A stretch of 64,000 nucleotides of DNA from Diphasiastrum complanatum (GCA_029204225.1 CM055095.1:41939723-42003722), one strand, 5' to 3'; counted from the stretch's first letter, positions 41,245-52,827 are shown. Notes: generated from the sequence alone by a model not told the origin. A program made the numbers and translations.

Positions 41245-41560
41245 GGCTTCCTAGGTTCAAATGACCAAGTCTAATATGCCACAGTTCAGTTTGCGATGGA
41301 ATGGATGAGATATGTTGCTTGTGGCATTCAACCTGTACAATTTGGTTGGGCTCTCTTGTACCATCCGCAATGACCTTGAACTTTTGATTCATATCCTTCA
41401 CAAAGCAATGATCATGTGCAAACTCTACTTTCAACTTTTTATCAGTAGACTCAGACTGAAAGTAAAAATATTTCAAACTTGGTATATAAAGTATCTCCTT
41501 GATCGTTTTGATTTTGCCATCAAGTAGTTGGATTGAAACTATGCCTATTGCCTAGTAATA
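41228..41560 (-). pseudogene. Copia family A GAG-pre-integrase fragment, minus strand
   Basis: Minus-strand reading: SIQLLDGKIKTIKEILYIPS, LKYFYFQSESTDKKLKVEFA, HDHCFVKDMNQKFKVIADGT and ELWHIRLGHLNLGSLMCQI. These are the end of protease and the HxRLGHL GAG-pre-integrase domain of copia pol. It lies between two oppositely oriented LTR copies of the same family. This implies an inversion or two insertions. Confidence 0.82.
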
Positions 41561-41561
41561 A

Positions 41562-41794
41562 ACAATGCTCTTACTTAACTAAACTTAACTATCTCGAGGG
41601 ATAGTTAGCCCTTGTTAAGTATTATTTAAACTACATTGGACCCTTGTTGGCCTATTATCCTTATTAATTACTTTGGAGGGCCTAAAGAGGGAACCGCCCT
41701 GTTATTAAGGCTAATAGCTCCTTTTGGGCCTACAATGCTTACAATGGATATTATATTGCCTTGAAAAGCACTGATGTACTAAAAGTACATGACA
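41562..41794 (-). repeat. Copia family A LTR start, minus strand
   Basis: Inverted copy of the first ~233 bases of the LTR at 40708, from TGTCATGTAC (right end, 41794) to GAGCATTGT (41562). The two are very similar, so both are recent relative to the copy at 11899. Together they make an inverted pair around the fragment at 41228-41560. Confidence 0.88.
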
Positions 41795-41899
41795 GGAAAT
41801 TAAAAATTGTGAAGAGATTACCTATTATGGAAGACCACCTAGCATCGAGAGAACTTCAAGGGTGGTGGTGGTGGTGTTGCAAGGGTGAAGAACATCCTA

Positions 41900-43170
41900 G
41901 ATTTGATCCACAGACTTATGCGGACCTATGAGGACAATGTCTATAGATGGAACATATTATCTCTTCACTTTCATAGATGATATGTCTCTGAGGATGTGGA
42001 TATATTTCTTAAAGAAGAACCTTCAAGAGCTTTGAGGGAATGGTTAAAAATCAAATAGGTAGGAAGATCAAGGTTCTAAGATTTGACGATGGAGGTGAGT
42101 ATAGGTCTAATGAATTTAATGACTTTTGTGACCAATGTGGAATTAAAAGACAATTCACACAAGCTCATACTCCTAGACTCAATGGCATAGCCAAGCACAA
42201 GAATCATACGATTCTGGAGAGTGCTAGATCCATGCTTGTTGGGATGAAACTATCAAAGGATTTTTAGTCAGAAGCATGCAACATTGCAGTCTATCTTCAA
42301 AATAGAAGTCCTACCATTGTTGTGCCAAAGATAACACTTGAAAAGACGTTCACAAAGAAGAAACCAAAGGTGAACCATTTACGAATCTTTGGATGTAAGG
42401 CCTTTGTGAACATTCTTAAGGAAGAGACACACAAGGTTGATGTAAAAGCTGTGAAGTGCATCTTCTTAGGATATGGTGATCGTGTGAAGGGCTATAGATG
42501 CGTTTATCCTGGAGAACAAAATGCATGTTAGCCGTGATGTTATCTCTGGTGAATCTAAGATGTACAAAGATAAAGATGCTGAGAAGTTGGACACATCAAG
42601 TGGCAAAGATAGTATAGTGAGAATTCCTCTTGATGATAGACCATGTGTTGAAATTCCTAATGATGGACATATGGATGCACCTCATGATGTTGTCACTCAA
42701 CCTTAGGAGACAGGTTGGAGAGGTAGGGATAAAACATTTGGTGCTAAGAGGATTGAAGTTGCACATGACAAATGCAAGAAGAAGGATGTGCCATGGGATA
42801 TTTTTTCACCAGAAAGCCGATCACCTGACAGGAAGCTCCCTAAGTGGTTTGAGAAATTGATGGAGAGTCATGACATGGATGACTTTCTTAAATCATCCAT
42901 TTAGGGAGAGCTAAGGAGATCAATGAGAGAGAGGACACGAACTGATAGGTATGAAGCAAATTATGCTCTCTTATCTAGCATCATTCAAAGCAAAGCTTCG
43001 ACTTATGATGAAGCAAAGGATGATGACATTTGGATCAAGTCCATGGAAGAAGAGATGGAGTCAATTGCTAAGCATGGCACATGGGACTTGGTAGAACCAC
43101 CAATTGGTAAGAAGCCCATTGGTTGCAAATGGGTATACATGACTAAGTACCATGTGGATGGAAGTATAAC
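41900..43170 (+). pseudogene. Copia family A integrase and start of RT, plus strand
   Basis: Reading DLCGPMRTMSIDGTYYLFTF, IDDMSLRMWIYFLKKNLQEL, a frame change, then GRKIKVLRFDDGGEYRSNEF, KRQFTQAHTPRLNGIAKHKN, TILESARSMLVGMKLSKDF, a stop, and IAVYLQNRSPT. The Asp of DLCGPM, the Asp of FDDGGEY and the Glu of ILESA are the integrase triad. Then CIFLGYGDRVKGYRC and SRDVISGESKMYKD, also found at 14.6-15.0 kb, and ANYALLSSIIQSKAST and GCKWVYMTKYHVDGSI at the RT start. Cut at 43171 by the family D LTR. Confidence 0.88.
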
Positions 43171-43171
43171 A

Positions 43172-44075
43172 TGTTGGATTATTCTACTATTGGAGTGATT
43201 CATCCGAATAATCGATCTTTAATCTACATCCATTTATTATCTAGTTTTGCAGTTTTATTCATGTTTTTACACAGTCTACATAAATACTCGGGAATCGCTC
43301 AACAGATGGTCCGACATATCTGATGACTCTGACGAAAGTCGAAGAAGTCTAACATGATGAAGGATGACAGTTACAAAGACTTGCCCTAAATACTTTGCAA
43401 GTAAATTTCCAGGAAGTTCTAACTAGATGGATGACATTGCATTACGGCTAACTACCAATTGCGATCTACAACCTGATTAGTTGTCCTACCATATGAGCTT
43501 AAACTGCTTTAGTATAAATAGCTTATCATAAAAGACTTACATAAGTGCAATGAAGTCTCTAAAAAGTTTTCAGAGCTCCATTAGAGTAGTGCTACTAGTG
43601 CTTATTGCTTACTAGCGAAAGTGCATCAGACAAAATTTTCAGTTACTCAGAGATAGTTTAGAGTATGCAGTTTTCATCCGCTATTGCTTTGTGCTCTCAT
43701 CATCTGATTTGTACATGTTACTTACTGAATCAATCTATCTTCTTATTGCGTTCAGTATCATGTTAGAATCTATGCTTCTCTGTTGTCATTTGTAATTGAT
43801 AAGTCTTGTATTGTTTCGTTTGAGCTATTGTATACTTCAATGCTGTAATATTCTATACATCACTTCACAGTATTAAATTGTTTGGCTTCAAAATCACTTT
43901 AGTATTAATGATTTCAAAGTAAATTGCTAAAAGATTGAACATGACTTCTCTCATTGTAGCTTTGCTCAATTATTGATAAGCGTAGTCATGCATTAGGAAA
44001 GAAGGCTCATTTCGCTGTGCTCGATAGTTCATTCATAGACTTCAACTTATCAAATCGCCATTCCTTCTTCCAACA
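43172..44075 (+). repeat. Copia family D 5' LTR (904 bp)
   Basis: Starts TGTTGGATTATTC and ends CTTCTTCCAACA, giving the terminal inverted repeat TGTTGGA/TCCAACA. It matches 46882-47507 over the first ~600 bases. Confidence 0.92.
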
Positions 44076-44087
44076 TGGTATCTGAGC
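44076..44087 (+). other. Primer-binding site of copia family D
   Basis: TGGTATCTGAGC directly after the LTR; a tRNA-Met-type site with one change. Confidence 0.85.
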
Positions 44088-44289
44088 TCTACTACTATTA
44101 GATACCCTTCATGGTATCAGAGCGATATCATTAGATACTTTTCATAGTATTAAACTCTAATCAGAGCACGCTTGTTCTTAATCTTCAATTTGCGGTATCG
44201 AATTTTAGTATCAGATAATTGACTTCCAATTGTAGCATCGCATGACATCATTCTTAAGTCATCAATTTATCAACAGACTAACTTCCAGA

Positions 44290-44334
44290 TGGATTCTCAA
44301 AGTAAAGCTAGTCTCATCGTAGACAAGCTAAATG
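44290..44334 (+). pseudogene. Copia family D gag start
   Basis: ATGGATTCTC opens MDSQSKASLIVDKLNGSNYY, the usual gag start of this copia group (compare LDGGNYHLWKFKMK in family C). It leads into the rearranged block at 44335, after a stop where Trp is expected (YYL, stop, KFKMKTLLIANELWDVV). Confidence 0.8.
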
Positions 44335-44650
44335 GATCCAATTATTATTTGTGAAAATTTAAGATGAAGACCTTGCTAATCGCCAACGAGTTGTGGGATG
44401 TTGTCACAACTCGTTGGCGATAAGCAAGGTCTTCATCCAATTATTATTTGTGAAAATTTAAGATGACAACCTTGTTAATCGCCAACGAGTTGTGGGATGT
44501 TGTCACAACTTTTTGTCGGCTCAAATTTATAGAAGAAGAAAAGCTCTAACTAGTTCACATCAAATCAGAAGCCGACAAAAAGTAAGGCTCAAATTTATAG
44601 AAGAAGAAAAGCTCTAACCAGTTCACATCAAATCAGAAGCCGACAAAAAG
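44335..44650 (+). repeat. Scrambled gag: hairpin plus two direct duplications
   Basis: An inverted repeat has arms at 44363-44395 and 44405-44437, 33 bases with one mismatch and a nine-base centre (GGATGTTGT). The first arm with its flanks is repeated directly 99 bases on (44435-44510). Then a 68-base unit (GCTCAAATTTATAGAAG...) occurs twice in tandem (44519 and 44587). Each copy ends in AGCCGACAAAAAG, the complement of CTTTTTGTCGGCT just before the first. It replaces most of gag. Confidence 0.92.
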
Positions 44651-46190
44651 TCAAGAGCAATTATCAAATCCATAGTTGAAAAAAAAGATGTTCTGTAAGG
44701 ATTGCAAGCACTAATCATGAGATCCAAGATTGTAGGATATTAAAAGCAAAGAATGCCAACAAGCAGCCAGATCAACAGGCGAATGCAGTCACAATGTCAT
44801 CTCTATCTCCCGAACTCGACATGGACTAAGGAGCATTTATGGTCAATGACCAAAAGGCGTGATTCAATAATTCTTGGTTTCTGGATCCTAGAGCTACTCA
44901 ACATATGACCAGTGATCATGAGATTTTCACTCCTACACACCTTATAGTACAAAAACATTTGTTCACCTTGGAGACCATAGTACACACACTATCGAAGGTG
45001 AAGGCACTATAAGATTGATGTTCCCAGCATGATCAGTTCAAACTACTATCAAAAGTTTTGTATGTACCTAAACTCTCTACAAATCTGTTATCAGTAAGTA
45101 GAATTGCCTGATTTAGGTCATATAGAGTTTGAGTCTGATCAATGCCAAATTATAGATAGGACAAATAAGATCCTTGCACTCAACAATAGGCATGGATATT
45201 TATATAGACTGGCGCATTGTTATTCTGACACTAGTGAAGCCTTGAAAACCTCTATTCTTGTCAATAAAGCATTACTTTGGCATTATAGATTAGGACACTT
45301 GAATCATACATCTGTGTCGAACATGTCCAGACAATCCCTAGCACTTGATCTCGACTATCCAACCAACAAAGTGGACCTCCCTGTCTGTCATAGCTGCATC
45401 CTTGGGAAACAGACTATGATTCTTTTTAGATCGAGTCATAGGCATGTAGTAAAAGATGTTCTAGATGTTGTTCATTCAGATATATGTGGTCCAATGCAAA
45501 CTCTAATGTTGCTTGATGCAAAGTATTTCATTAGCTTTATTGATAAATATTTCAGAAGAATAGTTGTTTATTTTATTAAGTAGAAATCGGAGGCTTTCAA
45601 AATCTTTCGGGCATACAGAAATGAAAAATGGTAAAAGAATTAAAGCATTGAGGTCCGACCATGGGGGAGAGTACATCTTTGTCAAATTCAAGGAGTATTG
45701 CCTTAACAAAGGCATTGAGCAACAATTCATTACCTCCTATTCGCCTCAGTTGAATGGGCTTGCTGAGAGAAAGAACAGAACCTTAGTCGAATTGGCTAAG
45801 TGTATGCTTGCTCATGCGACACTTTCGAAATCCTTCTGGGCGAAGCTGTTTTCACTGTAGCTTATATTCAGAACAGATGTCCGACTAAGGTCTCTCAAAC
45901 AAAACAACCTATGAAGTTTGGACAGGTTCCAAACCATCATTATCCAAGATCCTAGGAAGAAGCTCGACTCCCAGAGTATCAAATCTATTTTCATTAGCTA
46001 CACTAATTCAAATAAAACTTATAAGCTATATGATCATGTCGAGTCGAAGATACTCACCAGTCGAGATATCATCTTCATCGAAGATCAGTTTATCAACCTC
46101 AAAGGCAAGGGCAAAGCTCATATAGCCGACTATCAAACTCTCCCGAAATACCAAACATTTATGTTTTCAAGTTAGTTATTCCTATTTAAG
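44651..46190 (+). pseudogene. Copia family D protease and integrase
   Basis: Zinc-knuckle region is lost or degenerate (CKHZSZDPRL-like near 44700). Protease: SWFLDPRATQHMTSDHEIF near 44880, DSGAT changed to DPRAT. Then VLYVPKLSTNLLSVSRIA, ALLWHYRLGHLNHTSVSNMS, CHSCILGKQ, VVHSDICGPMQT, FISFIDKYFRRIVVYFIK and a stop. Integrase goes on as LRSDHGGEYIFVKFKEYCLN, SYSPQLNGLAERKNRTLVEL and SFWAKLFSL. Post-catalytic: IFISYTNSNKTYKLYD and SRDIIFIEDQF. The integrase triad residues are recognisable across frames. Confidence 0.87.
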
Positions 46191-46872
46191 GTCTTAGCTC
46201 GTCCACAACAGACGAACAACTTATCAACAACGAATCCAGACATAGCTTTTGCAGTCAGTTCCTTAAGTCAGTTTATGACTAATCTTGATATTACACATTG
46301 GAAGGCTCTTATTAGAGTTTTGATATATATTTGAGCTACTATGAAATTTTGTATTTGTTATGGAACAGTCAACAACGACAAACTCAATATTCTCAGTGGC
46401 TATTCAGACTCAAGTTGGACAGGAGATGTAGACACTCATAAATCCACTTCTGGATTTACATTCTTTCTCAATAACGGTCCTATTTCATGGAACAGTCGCA
46501 CGCAAACTTCAATAGCTCTATCTTCTACTGAATCGAGTATATCACATCCTCTCAAGCTACAAAGGAAACAATATGGTTGAGAAACTTACTTTCAGATGTT
46601 TGTCTGAAACAATATGCTTTGACAACTTTATTTTGTGATAATCAAAGTGCTATTGCTTTATCAGCTAACCTAGATCTCATTCCAAGGGTAAGCACATTGA
46701 AATTAAGTATCACTATGTCAGAAGCAAAGTCCCCGACAAAGAGATAAACTTGCAATACTGTCGAACACAAAATATGACAGCTGATTTTTTACTAAGGCAC
46801 TAAGCTTGGATGCACACAAAATTTTTTGTGCAGAACTAAGTTTGAAGGTCAAGGCATTCATGGATTCAGATT
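46191..46872 (+). pseudogene. Copia family D RNase H, with RT deleted
   Basis: After the integrase the sequence jumps to NPDIAFAVSSLSQFMTNLDI and HWKALIRVLIYI, the very end of RT, then KLNILSGYSDSSWTGDVDTH, KSTSGFTFFLNNGPISW and SRTQTSIALSSTESS. It goes on to CDNQSAIALSANLDL and KHIEIKYHYVRSKV, ending with TADF. YVDD and the fingers and palm of RT, roughly 700 bases, are missing between about 46190 and 46225. The element could have moved only with RT supplied by a relative. Confidence 0.87.
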
Positions 46873-47507
46873 AAGGGGGAGTGTTGCATTATTCTACTAT
46901 CAGAGTGATTCATCCGAATAATCGATCTTCCATCTACATCCATCCATTATCCAGTTCTATAGTTTTGTTCGTGTTTTTACACAGTCTGTAGAAATACTCG
47001 AGAATCACTCAACAGGTGGCTCCAAGATATCGGACAACCTCTGACATATCTGATGACTCCAACGAAAGTAGAAGAAGTCTAGCATGCCGAAGGATGACAA
47101 TTATTGTTCCGCCTGATATAAAGCTAAAGACTTGCCCTAACTACTTTGCAAGTAAAATTTCGAGAAGTTCTAACTGGATGGATGACAGCGCATTATGTCT
47201 AACTACCAATTGCAATCTACGACTTGATTAGCTATCTGCTTTAGTATAAATAGCTTACCATAAAAGACTTACATAAGTGTAGTGAAGTCTCTAGAAAGTT
47301 TTTAGAGCTCCGTTAGAGTATTGCTACTAGCCTTACTGCTTAATAGCGAAAGTGCATTAGACAGAGTTTTCAGTTTTTCAAAAATAGTTTAGAGTACGCG
47401 GTTTTCATCTGCTATTGCTTTGTGATCTCATCATCTGATTTGTATATGCTACCTACTGAATTAATCTATCTTCTTATTGCGTTCAATATCATGTTCGAGT
47501 GTATGCT
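46873..47507 (+). repeat. Polypurine tract and partial 3' LTR of copia family D
   Basis: AAGGGGGAG (46873-46881) then the LTR from TGTTGCATTATTC (46882). It follows the 5' LTR with substitutions and an extra ~40 bases near 47010-47120, to about TTCGAGTGTATGCT (47507). The last ~300 bases of the LTR are absent. Confidence 0.88.
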
Positions 47508-48957
47508 AATGGAAAGTGTTAAATGTGCAAATTCAAATTTCCAGAAAAATTCTGGTAACGAACTGATAGAAATCTCTCGAACGATTCGCGAACAATTTCA
47601 CGAAATTGTTCTGATCACGAATAAATTCTGCTTGAGAAGAATTCGTGATCCAGTCAAGCTCTGCAACGAAACAAAACAAAACTAGACAAAAGAGAAGAAT
47701 TCACGAAAATACCAATTAGGCTCTGTAACGAGACAAAACGAAACTATACGAAATGAAACTTAAGTGAGTTCTGAAATTGATTTACGCTTACAACCAAGTG
47801 ATCGTGAAGCGAAACGAAGTGAAACATGAAGCGAAAACATTCGCGAGTAAAATCAATTCGTGTGGAATTTAGATATGATTGTTGGTCACTGCCAGCTATA
47901 TCATTCCTCCAAAATGTAGACAGACACTATTGATCTACGTTATAGATTATTATAGCATTCAACTAAATCAAACCAATGTGCGAAATTGAATAAGCAAGTA
48001 AATCAGATACACGAATAGTAGCAGAAAAGTTTTCATTCGAGATCATACAATCATTCAGAATATTATGTGCATAACAGCTAAAATATTATCTATTGATCTT
48101 CTGATTTTTCAAGCACTGTGCGATAGATCCACACAGTGCATTAGCATGAGAGAAATACAGTTCTCACACAAATAATGTCTCGCTTACTAGCGGACTTCTG
48201 GATCTGCTAATCCTCTGACGACAGAAGTCGGACGTGTCGAACGGATCGATCCTATTACTGCTTGAAGGCAAGGTTCGACGAGTTCCCTCGGTGCATGCAC
48301 TACTGATAACTAAGTAGACGAACACAAGAATAAATTAAGAGCTTGATTGCACGGTGGTTGCGGAAGCAAAGAGCAGACAATTAGACAAGACAACCAGAAA
48401 GTCAAAAAGAAAGTGGAGAGCATGCAATACCGACATAAAATTTGAACGCTGAATCGACGAAGCCACGTGTTCACAAAAGCTAACTATAATATGTAGCAAC
48501 TATGAGCTTATATTGACAATCTGTCTAAAAAGGAAAGAATCGATGCATGAAGGCATCTATAGTGTCTATCTATGATAAGCTAGCGTCTCAACGTCAATGC
48601 ACACTTGAGCGTATCAATAATTAGCTTATCGCACATGATATTACTACATCATTTGTATATTACATTTGATCAGCTCTATACAATTTACATTTGTGCAGAT
48701 GAAAAGAAAATAGAAAATATGTGTTAAACATACGAAAAAGCCAAAAAATGCGAAAAAGCCAAAGGTTCGTGAAAAATGTGTAGACTGTCAGGACACTTTG
48801 AGTATGTCGATATGTCTTGAAAGTCGGAAAAAAATTGTTATCGACTTTCCTTGTATTTTTGTAGACTGTGCAACAATGCGAGTAAAACTACAGTGATATG
48901 AATGGAAACGGATTAACATGGGATTTAGGAGAGTAGAGGAGATAAATTCAATGCACA
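47508..48957. other. AT-rich spacer, no gene seen
   Basis: Many GAAACGAA-, ACGAAAC- and TTCGTGA-like words near 47570-47830 suggest old tandem repetition. 48740-48900 has GCGAAAAAGCCAAA and TGTAGACTGT words like those in the family B LTRs, so part may be a diverged LTR of that group. No coding frame. Confidence 0.4.
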
Positions 48958-48973
48958 CCCCCCCCCCCCCCCC
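48958..48973. repeat. Run of 16 C
   Basis: A homopolymer of C, like those at 38578-38593 and 38976-38998. Such runs are prone to length error. Confidence 0.85.
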
Positions 48974-49159
48974 ACCGCCAGTGACTCGGTGGAACTCGTT
49001 TTTTTTCGTCGGGGAATATGTGTAGGGCTAAGGGTCAATATGACCATTTGTGACATGCTAGGCCAAGAGCCAATGTAACTATTAAATGTTGAAAATGTAA
49101 TTGTGTTTAGGGGTTTGTAGATTGTAAGCTGTCGGTAGAGTTAGCAGAGGAGGAAGTGG

Positions 49160-50100
49160 AGTTGTCTCTAATGTCTACAGGTGATGGCTGTTCAGATTTG
49201 GAAAATCTACGATCCTACACGGAATGGAGGCTATTTCAATAGGCCATACTTGGGTGGCTGTATTCCAGCGTTTTAAGGGTAAGAAGCATGATGATCCCGA
49301 CATGCACATTCACTAGTTCCTGGCAGTTTGTCAGGGAAATCGTGAAGTGGAGGACATTCGAAAATTGGAACTATTTCCAACCACATTGAAAGGAAATGCC
49401 TTACAGTGGTACTCACAGTATGGATTGCAAGAGTTTTGGAGCTGGGATGAATTGCGAAGGGCATTCCTAAAAAGGTATCGGAAGGAACATGAGGATGAAG
49501 AAATACTGGACAAATTGCAGGCGATCAAGCATAACGAAAGGAGGACGTATTATCTTATGTTCAACATTTCAAGGTGCTGAAAAGAGATTACAGGAACCAC
49601 TCACAGATGCTAAACGCATCAAGTATTTCCGTCATGGATTACGTAAGGTTCTTCGATAGGGAACTACTTTGTTACATGGGTAGGGCCTGGAACATATTGC
49701 AAATGCTGCAAGACAATTGGAGGGAGAAGAAACTCGAAAAAAGTATCGACGACAACGTCGACATCATCGGCGAGATGACTCATCTGATTCTGACTCTAAT
49801 ACAGGTACGGAATCAGATGATTCCTCAAGCTCGGAAGAGAGTTCATCTTCTTCGCGTAATGGGAAATGGTCCAGAGAAAAATTGATCAAGATTAATTTGG
49901 GGACAAAAGACAATCCAAAGCACATATCAATTGGTGGTAATAACGACCAAAGTTTATTCAACGGGCAACTGAATTATTCAAGAAGTACGAGGCCGTATTT
50001 GCATGGTCTTATGATGAACTCAGAGGTGTACCAAAGAAAATCTATCAACACACCATCATGTCACCATTTATGCACGGCTCGTACGACAACAGTGCTATAG
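49160..50100 (+). pseudogene. Gypsy gag, joined to pol without a protease
   Basis: Start region: VQIWKIYDPTRNGGYFNRPY. Core: EDIRKLELFPTTLKGNALQW, YSQYGLQEFWSWDELRRAF, LKRYRKEHEDEEILDKLQ and AIKHNERRT. A frame change leads to RQRRHHRRDDSSDSDS, an acidic Ser run, then REKLIKINLGTKDNPKHISI. KINLGTxxNPK is normally found just before the RT and after the protease. Here no zinc knuckle or DSGA protease motif lies between, so about 600 bases are missing or the element never had them. Stops and frame changes also occur in the core. Confidence 0.78.
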
Positions 50101-50101
50101 G

Positions 50102-50818
50102 ATGAATCCAAAGCATGCGGAATGGGTCCGAGCCGAAATAGAGAAACTTATGAAAGTTGGTTTTATATACGCTATTGATTATATGCCATGGTTAAGCCCC
50201 ATTGTGATTGTACCCAAGAAAAATGGTAATCTACGAGTATGTGTGGATTACTGTAAGCTCAACTCGTTTATGGTAAAAGATCATTTCCCTTTACCTTTGA
50301 CTGAGCAAATCTTGAATGAGGTCGCGGGTCATGAATTATACAGTTTTCTGGATGGGTTTAGCGAGTATAATCAAATACAGATTGTTGAAAAGGATAGGGA
50401 GAAGACTGTCTTTATCACAGAATGGAGGGCGTATGCCTATAAAGTAATGCCATTCGAACTTAAAAATTTGCTAGTAGCTTTCTGGAGGGCTATGATGAAA
50501 GCATTTTATGATTACCTGGACAGGTTTATGAAAATTTTCCTGGATGATTTTTGTTTGTATGGTGATGTCAAAGATCATCTGGATTATCTGAAAAAATGTT
50601 TTCAACGGTGTTACGAGTTCGGGATCAGTTTGAATCCGGACAAATGCACTTCCTGTGTAAGACGCGGAGTTTTGCTCAGGCAGATCATCTCCAAAAAAGG
50701 TTTATCAATTGATCGAGCAAAGATCGAGGTGATTAAGAATATGCGGGTTCTAAAGTCTCCAACTTTTCTAGGAATCACGGGTACCATCGTCGTTACATTT
50801 ACGCATATTCGGACATAA
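50102..50818 (+). pseudogene. Gypsy reverse transcriptase, long open frame
   Basis: A 238-codon open frame: HAEWVRAEIEKLMKVGFIYA, LSPIVIVPKKNGNLRVCVDY, CKLNSFMVKDHFPLPLTEQI, LYSFLDGFSEYNQIQIVEKD, ITEWRAYAYKVMPFELKN and MKIFLDDFCLYGDVKDHLDY. The active site is FLDD. NAPATFQR, normally after FGLK, has changed to NLLVAFWRA. It ends LKSPTFLGITGT, the start of the connection domain. The open frame with decayed key residues shows relaxed constraint. The continuation GIZGF...LVNTPILL breaks off near 50865, where copia E begins. Confidence 0.88.
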
Positions 50819-50865
50819 GGCATTTAAGGATTTAGTTACCTCATTGGTAAACACGCCTATTCTTC

Positions 50866-52827
50866 TTGAAGAAGCCTAAGGTTGATCACCTTAGAGTTTT
50901 TGGATGCATATGCTTTGCCCATATTCCCTTGGTTCCTAGTGCATGCAAAGGGATCGTGGTTGGATACTCATCCACCAAAAAGGCCTATAGAGACTTTGTA
51001 CTCTCTACTTCTCAAGTTATTGAAATTAGAGATGTCTTTCATGAAGATCAGCATTCATCTTTTGAAGAGGCTGAGATCAAGAAGTCTATGGATGCATCAC
51101 CTATTATCGATTTTGAAGACAATTATGATGTGATGGGGTCGAGAATTGAAGAAGACTCTCCTCGGATTTTCTCACCAAGAAGATCCATGAGAGATAGATC
51201 CGAGCCTAAGAGGCTCTCATATGTTGACAAAGGCAAACAAGTGGATCTTGATTCCACTAATTATGTTTTTTATGTCGCTCATGAAGAGCCAAAGAATGTA
51301 CAAGAGGCACTCAATACCAAGGAGTGGTATGATGCCATGAAGCAAGAGTATGATGCATTGATCACCAACAATACTTGGGAGCTTGTGGATCCTCCATCCA
51401 ACAAGCATGTGATTGGTTGCAAGTGGGTATTTCGGATCAAGTACAATCATGATGGCATCATCAACAAGTATAAAACAAGATTATGTGCCAAAGGATTTGC
51501 TCAAATCCATGGACTTGATTTTGAGGAGACCTTTGCACCCGTTGCAAAGATGGTGACAATAAGAATTCTTATTTCTCTTGCTTGTTTCTTGAAGTGAAAG
51601 GTGTTCCTATTAGATGTATCCAATTCTTTTCTAAATGGTTATCTTGAGGAGGAGATCTATATGGAACAACATCAAGGATTCATCAAAAATGAGTTCAAAT
51701 AGTGCTTTCTCTTCAAAAGTCTTTATGGACTCAAGCAAGCACCAAGATCATGGTATTCAAGACTTAATTCTTTCCATATCTCACTAGGATTTACTCTTAG
51801 TGACTATGATCCTTCCATGTATCTAAAGTTTGTTGATAGTGATATTGTCATTCTTCTAATTTATGTTGATGACATGATTCTTTGTGAAAGTTGTATCAAG
51901 CTAGTTGGTGAAACTAAGCTAGCACTTGGATGTGAGATTAAAATGCAAGATCTAGGAGAAATACATTACATCCTAGGCCTAGAGATTGATTTTTATGAAG
52001 ATCATGTTTTTATATTCCAATCTAGATATGCTCACTCTATGTTGAAAAAATTCCATATGAGCATAGATACTCTAATGGAGCAAATTGTAAAAGATCCTAA
52101 TAAAGGTGATGAAAGATCCTTCGAGGACATCACACTTTTTAGGAGTCTTGTAGGCTCCTTGATTTGGCTTACCATTACTAGGCCCGATTTAAGTTTTTGT
52201 GTGCACAAATTGAGTCAATTTATGCAAGATCCTAAGATTCATCATTGGAAGATGGCCAAGAGGATTCTAAGATATGTATCTTCATCTTGTGATTATGGTC
52301 TACTTTATAAAAGTGAAGATCTATCCATTGTTAGCTACTCGGATTCGGATTTTGCAAGTGACAAGATGGATTGAAAGTCTATTAGTGCATACACTATGTT
52401 TCTTGGAGGCAATCTAATATCTTGGCTTTCCAAAAAGCAAGATACTATATCTCTCTCTTCATGTGAGGCCAAGTACAAAGCACTCACTACAACCACCAAA
52501 GAGGTGCTTTGGATCAAGAGACTATTATTGGAGCTAAAGTGCATCAAGGAAGATGATCAACCAATGATCAAGTGTGATAATATCTCGGCCCAAGCTCTTG
52601 CCAATAATCCCATATTTCAAGCAAGAAGCAAGCATATAGAAGTGGCACACCATTTTGTGAGAGAAAAGCTTATTGGAGGAGAAATATATTTGGAGCATGT
52701 CAACTCGTCCTCTTGTATTGCCGTTCTACTCACCAAGCCTTTGAGCAAAAGTGCTTTCATCAAGCATAGATCTAATCTTGGAGTTATATCAAGGTCAATG
52801 CTTAAATCTTCAAAGATAATTTTTTAG
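50866..52827 (+). pseudogene. Copia family E pol: integrase end, RT and RNase H
   Basis: The best-preserved pol in the window. Frames 50866-51597, 51817-52374 and 52396-52827 are collinear with stops only at about 51595, 51700 and 52372. Integrase end: KKPKVDHLRVFGCICFAHIP, SSTKKAYRDF. RT: EPKNVQEALNTKEWYDAMKQ, WELVDPPSNKHVIGCKWVFR, KGFAQIHGLDFEETFAPVAK, LYGLKQAPRSWYSRLN, YVDDMILCES, YILGLEIDF, LVGSLIWLTITRPDLSF. RNase H: YSDSDFASDKMD, ISWLSKKQDTISLSSCEAKY, KCDNISAQALANNP and SKHIEVAHHFVREKLIGG. Gag, protease and most of integrase are missing at the left, where gypsy RT adjoins. Confidence 0.92.

Larger units (their letters stand above)
43172..47507 (+). mobile_element. Copia family D, non-autonomous, 3' LTR truncated
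   Basis: 5' LTR, primer site, gag remnant, protease, integrase, RNase H, polypurine tract and partial 3' LTR in order on the plus strand. The gag is scrambled by inverted and direct duplications (44335-44650). Nearly all of RT is missing. It inserted into family A pol right after the RT start. The 3' LTR breaks off near 47507, so no target duplication can be checked. Confidence 0.9.
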
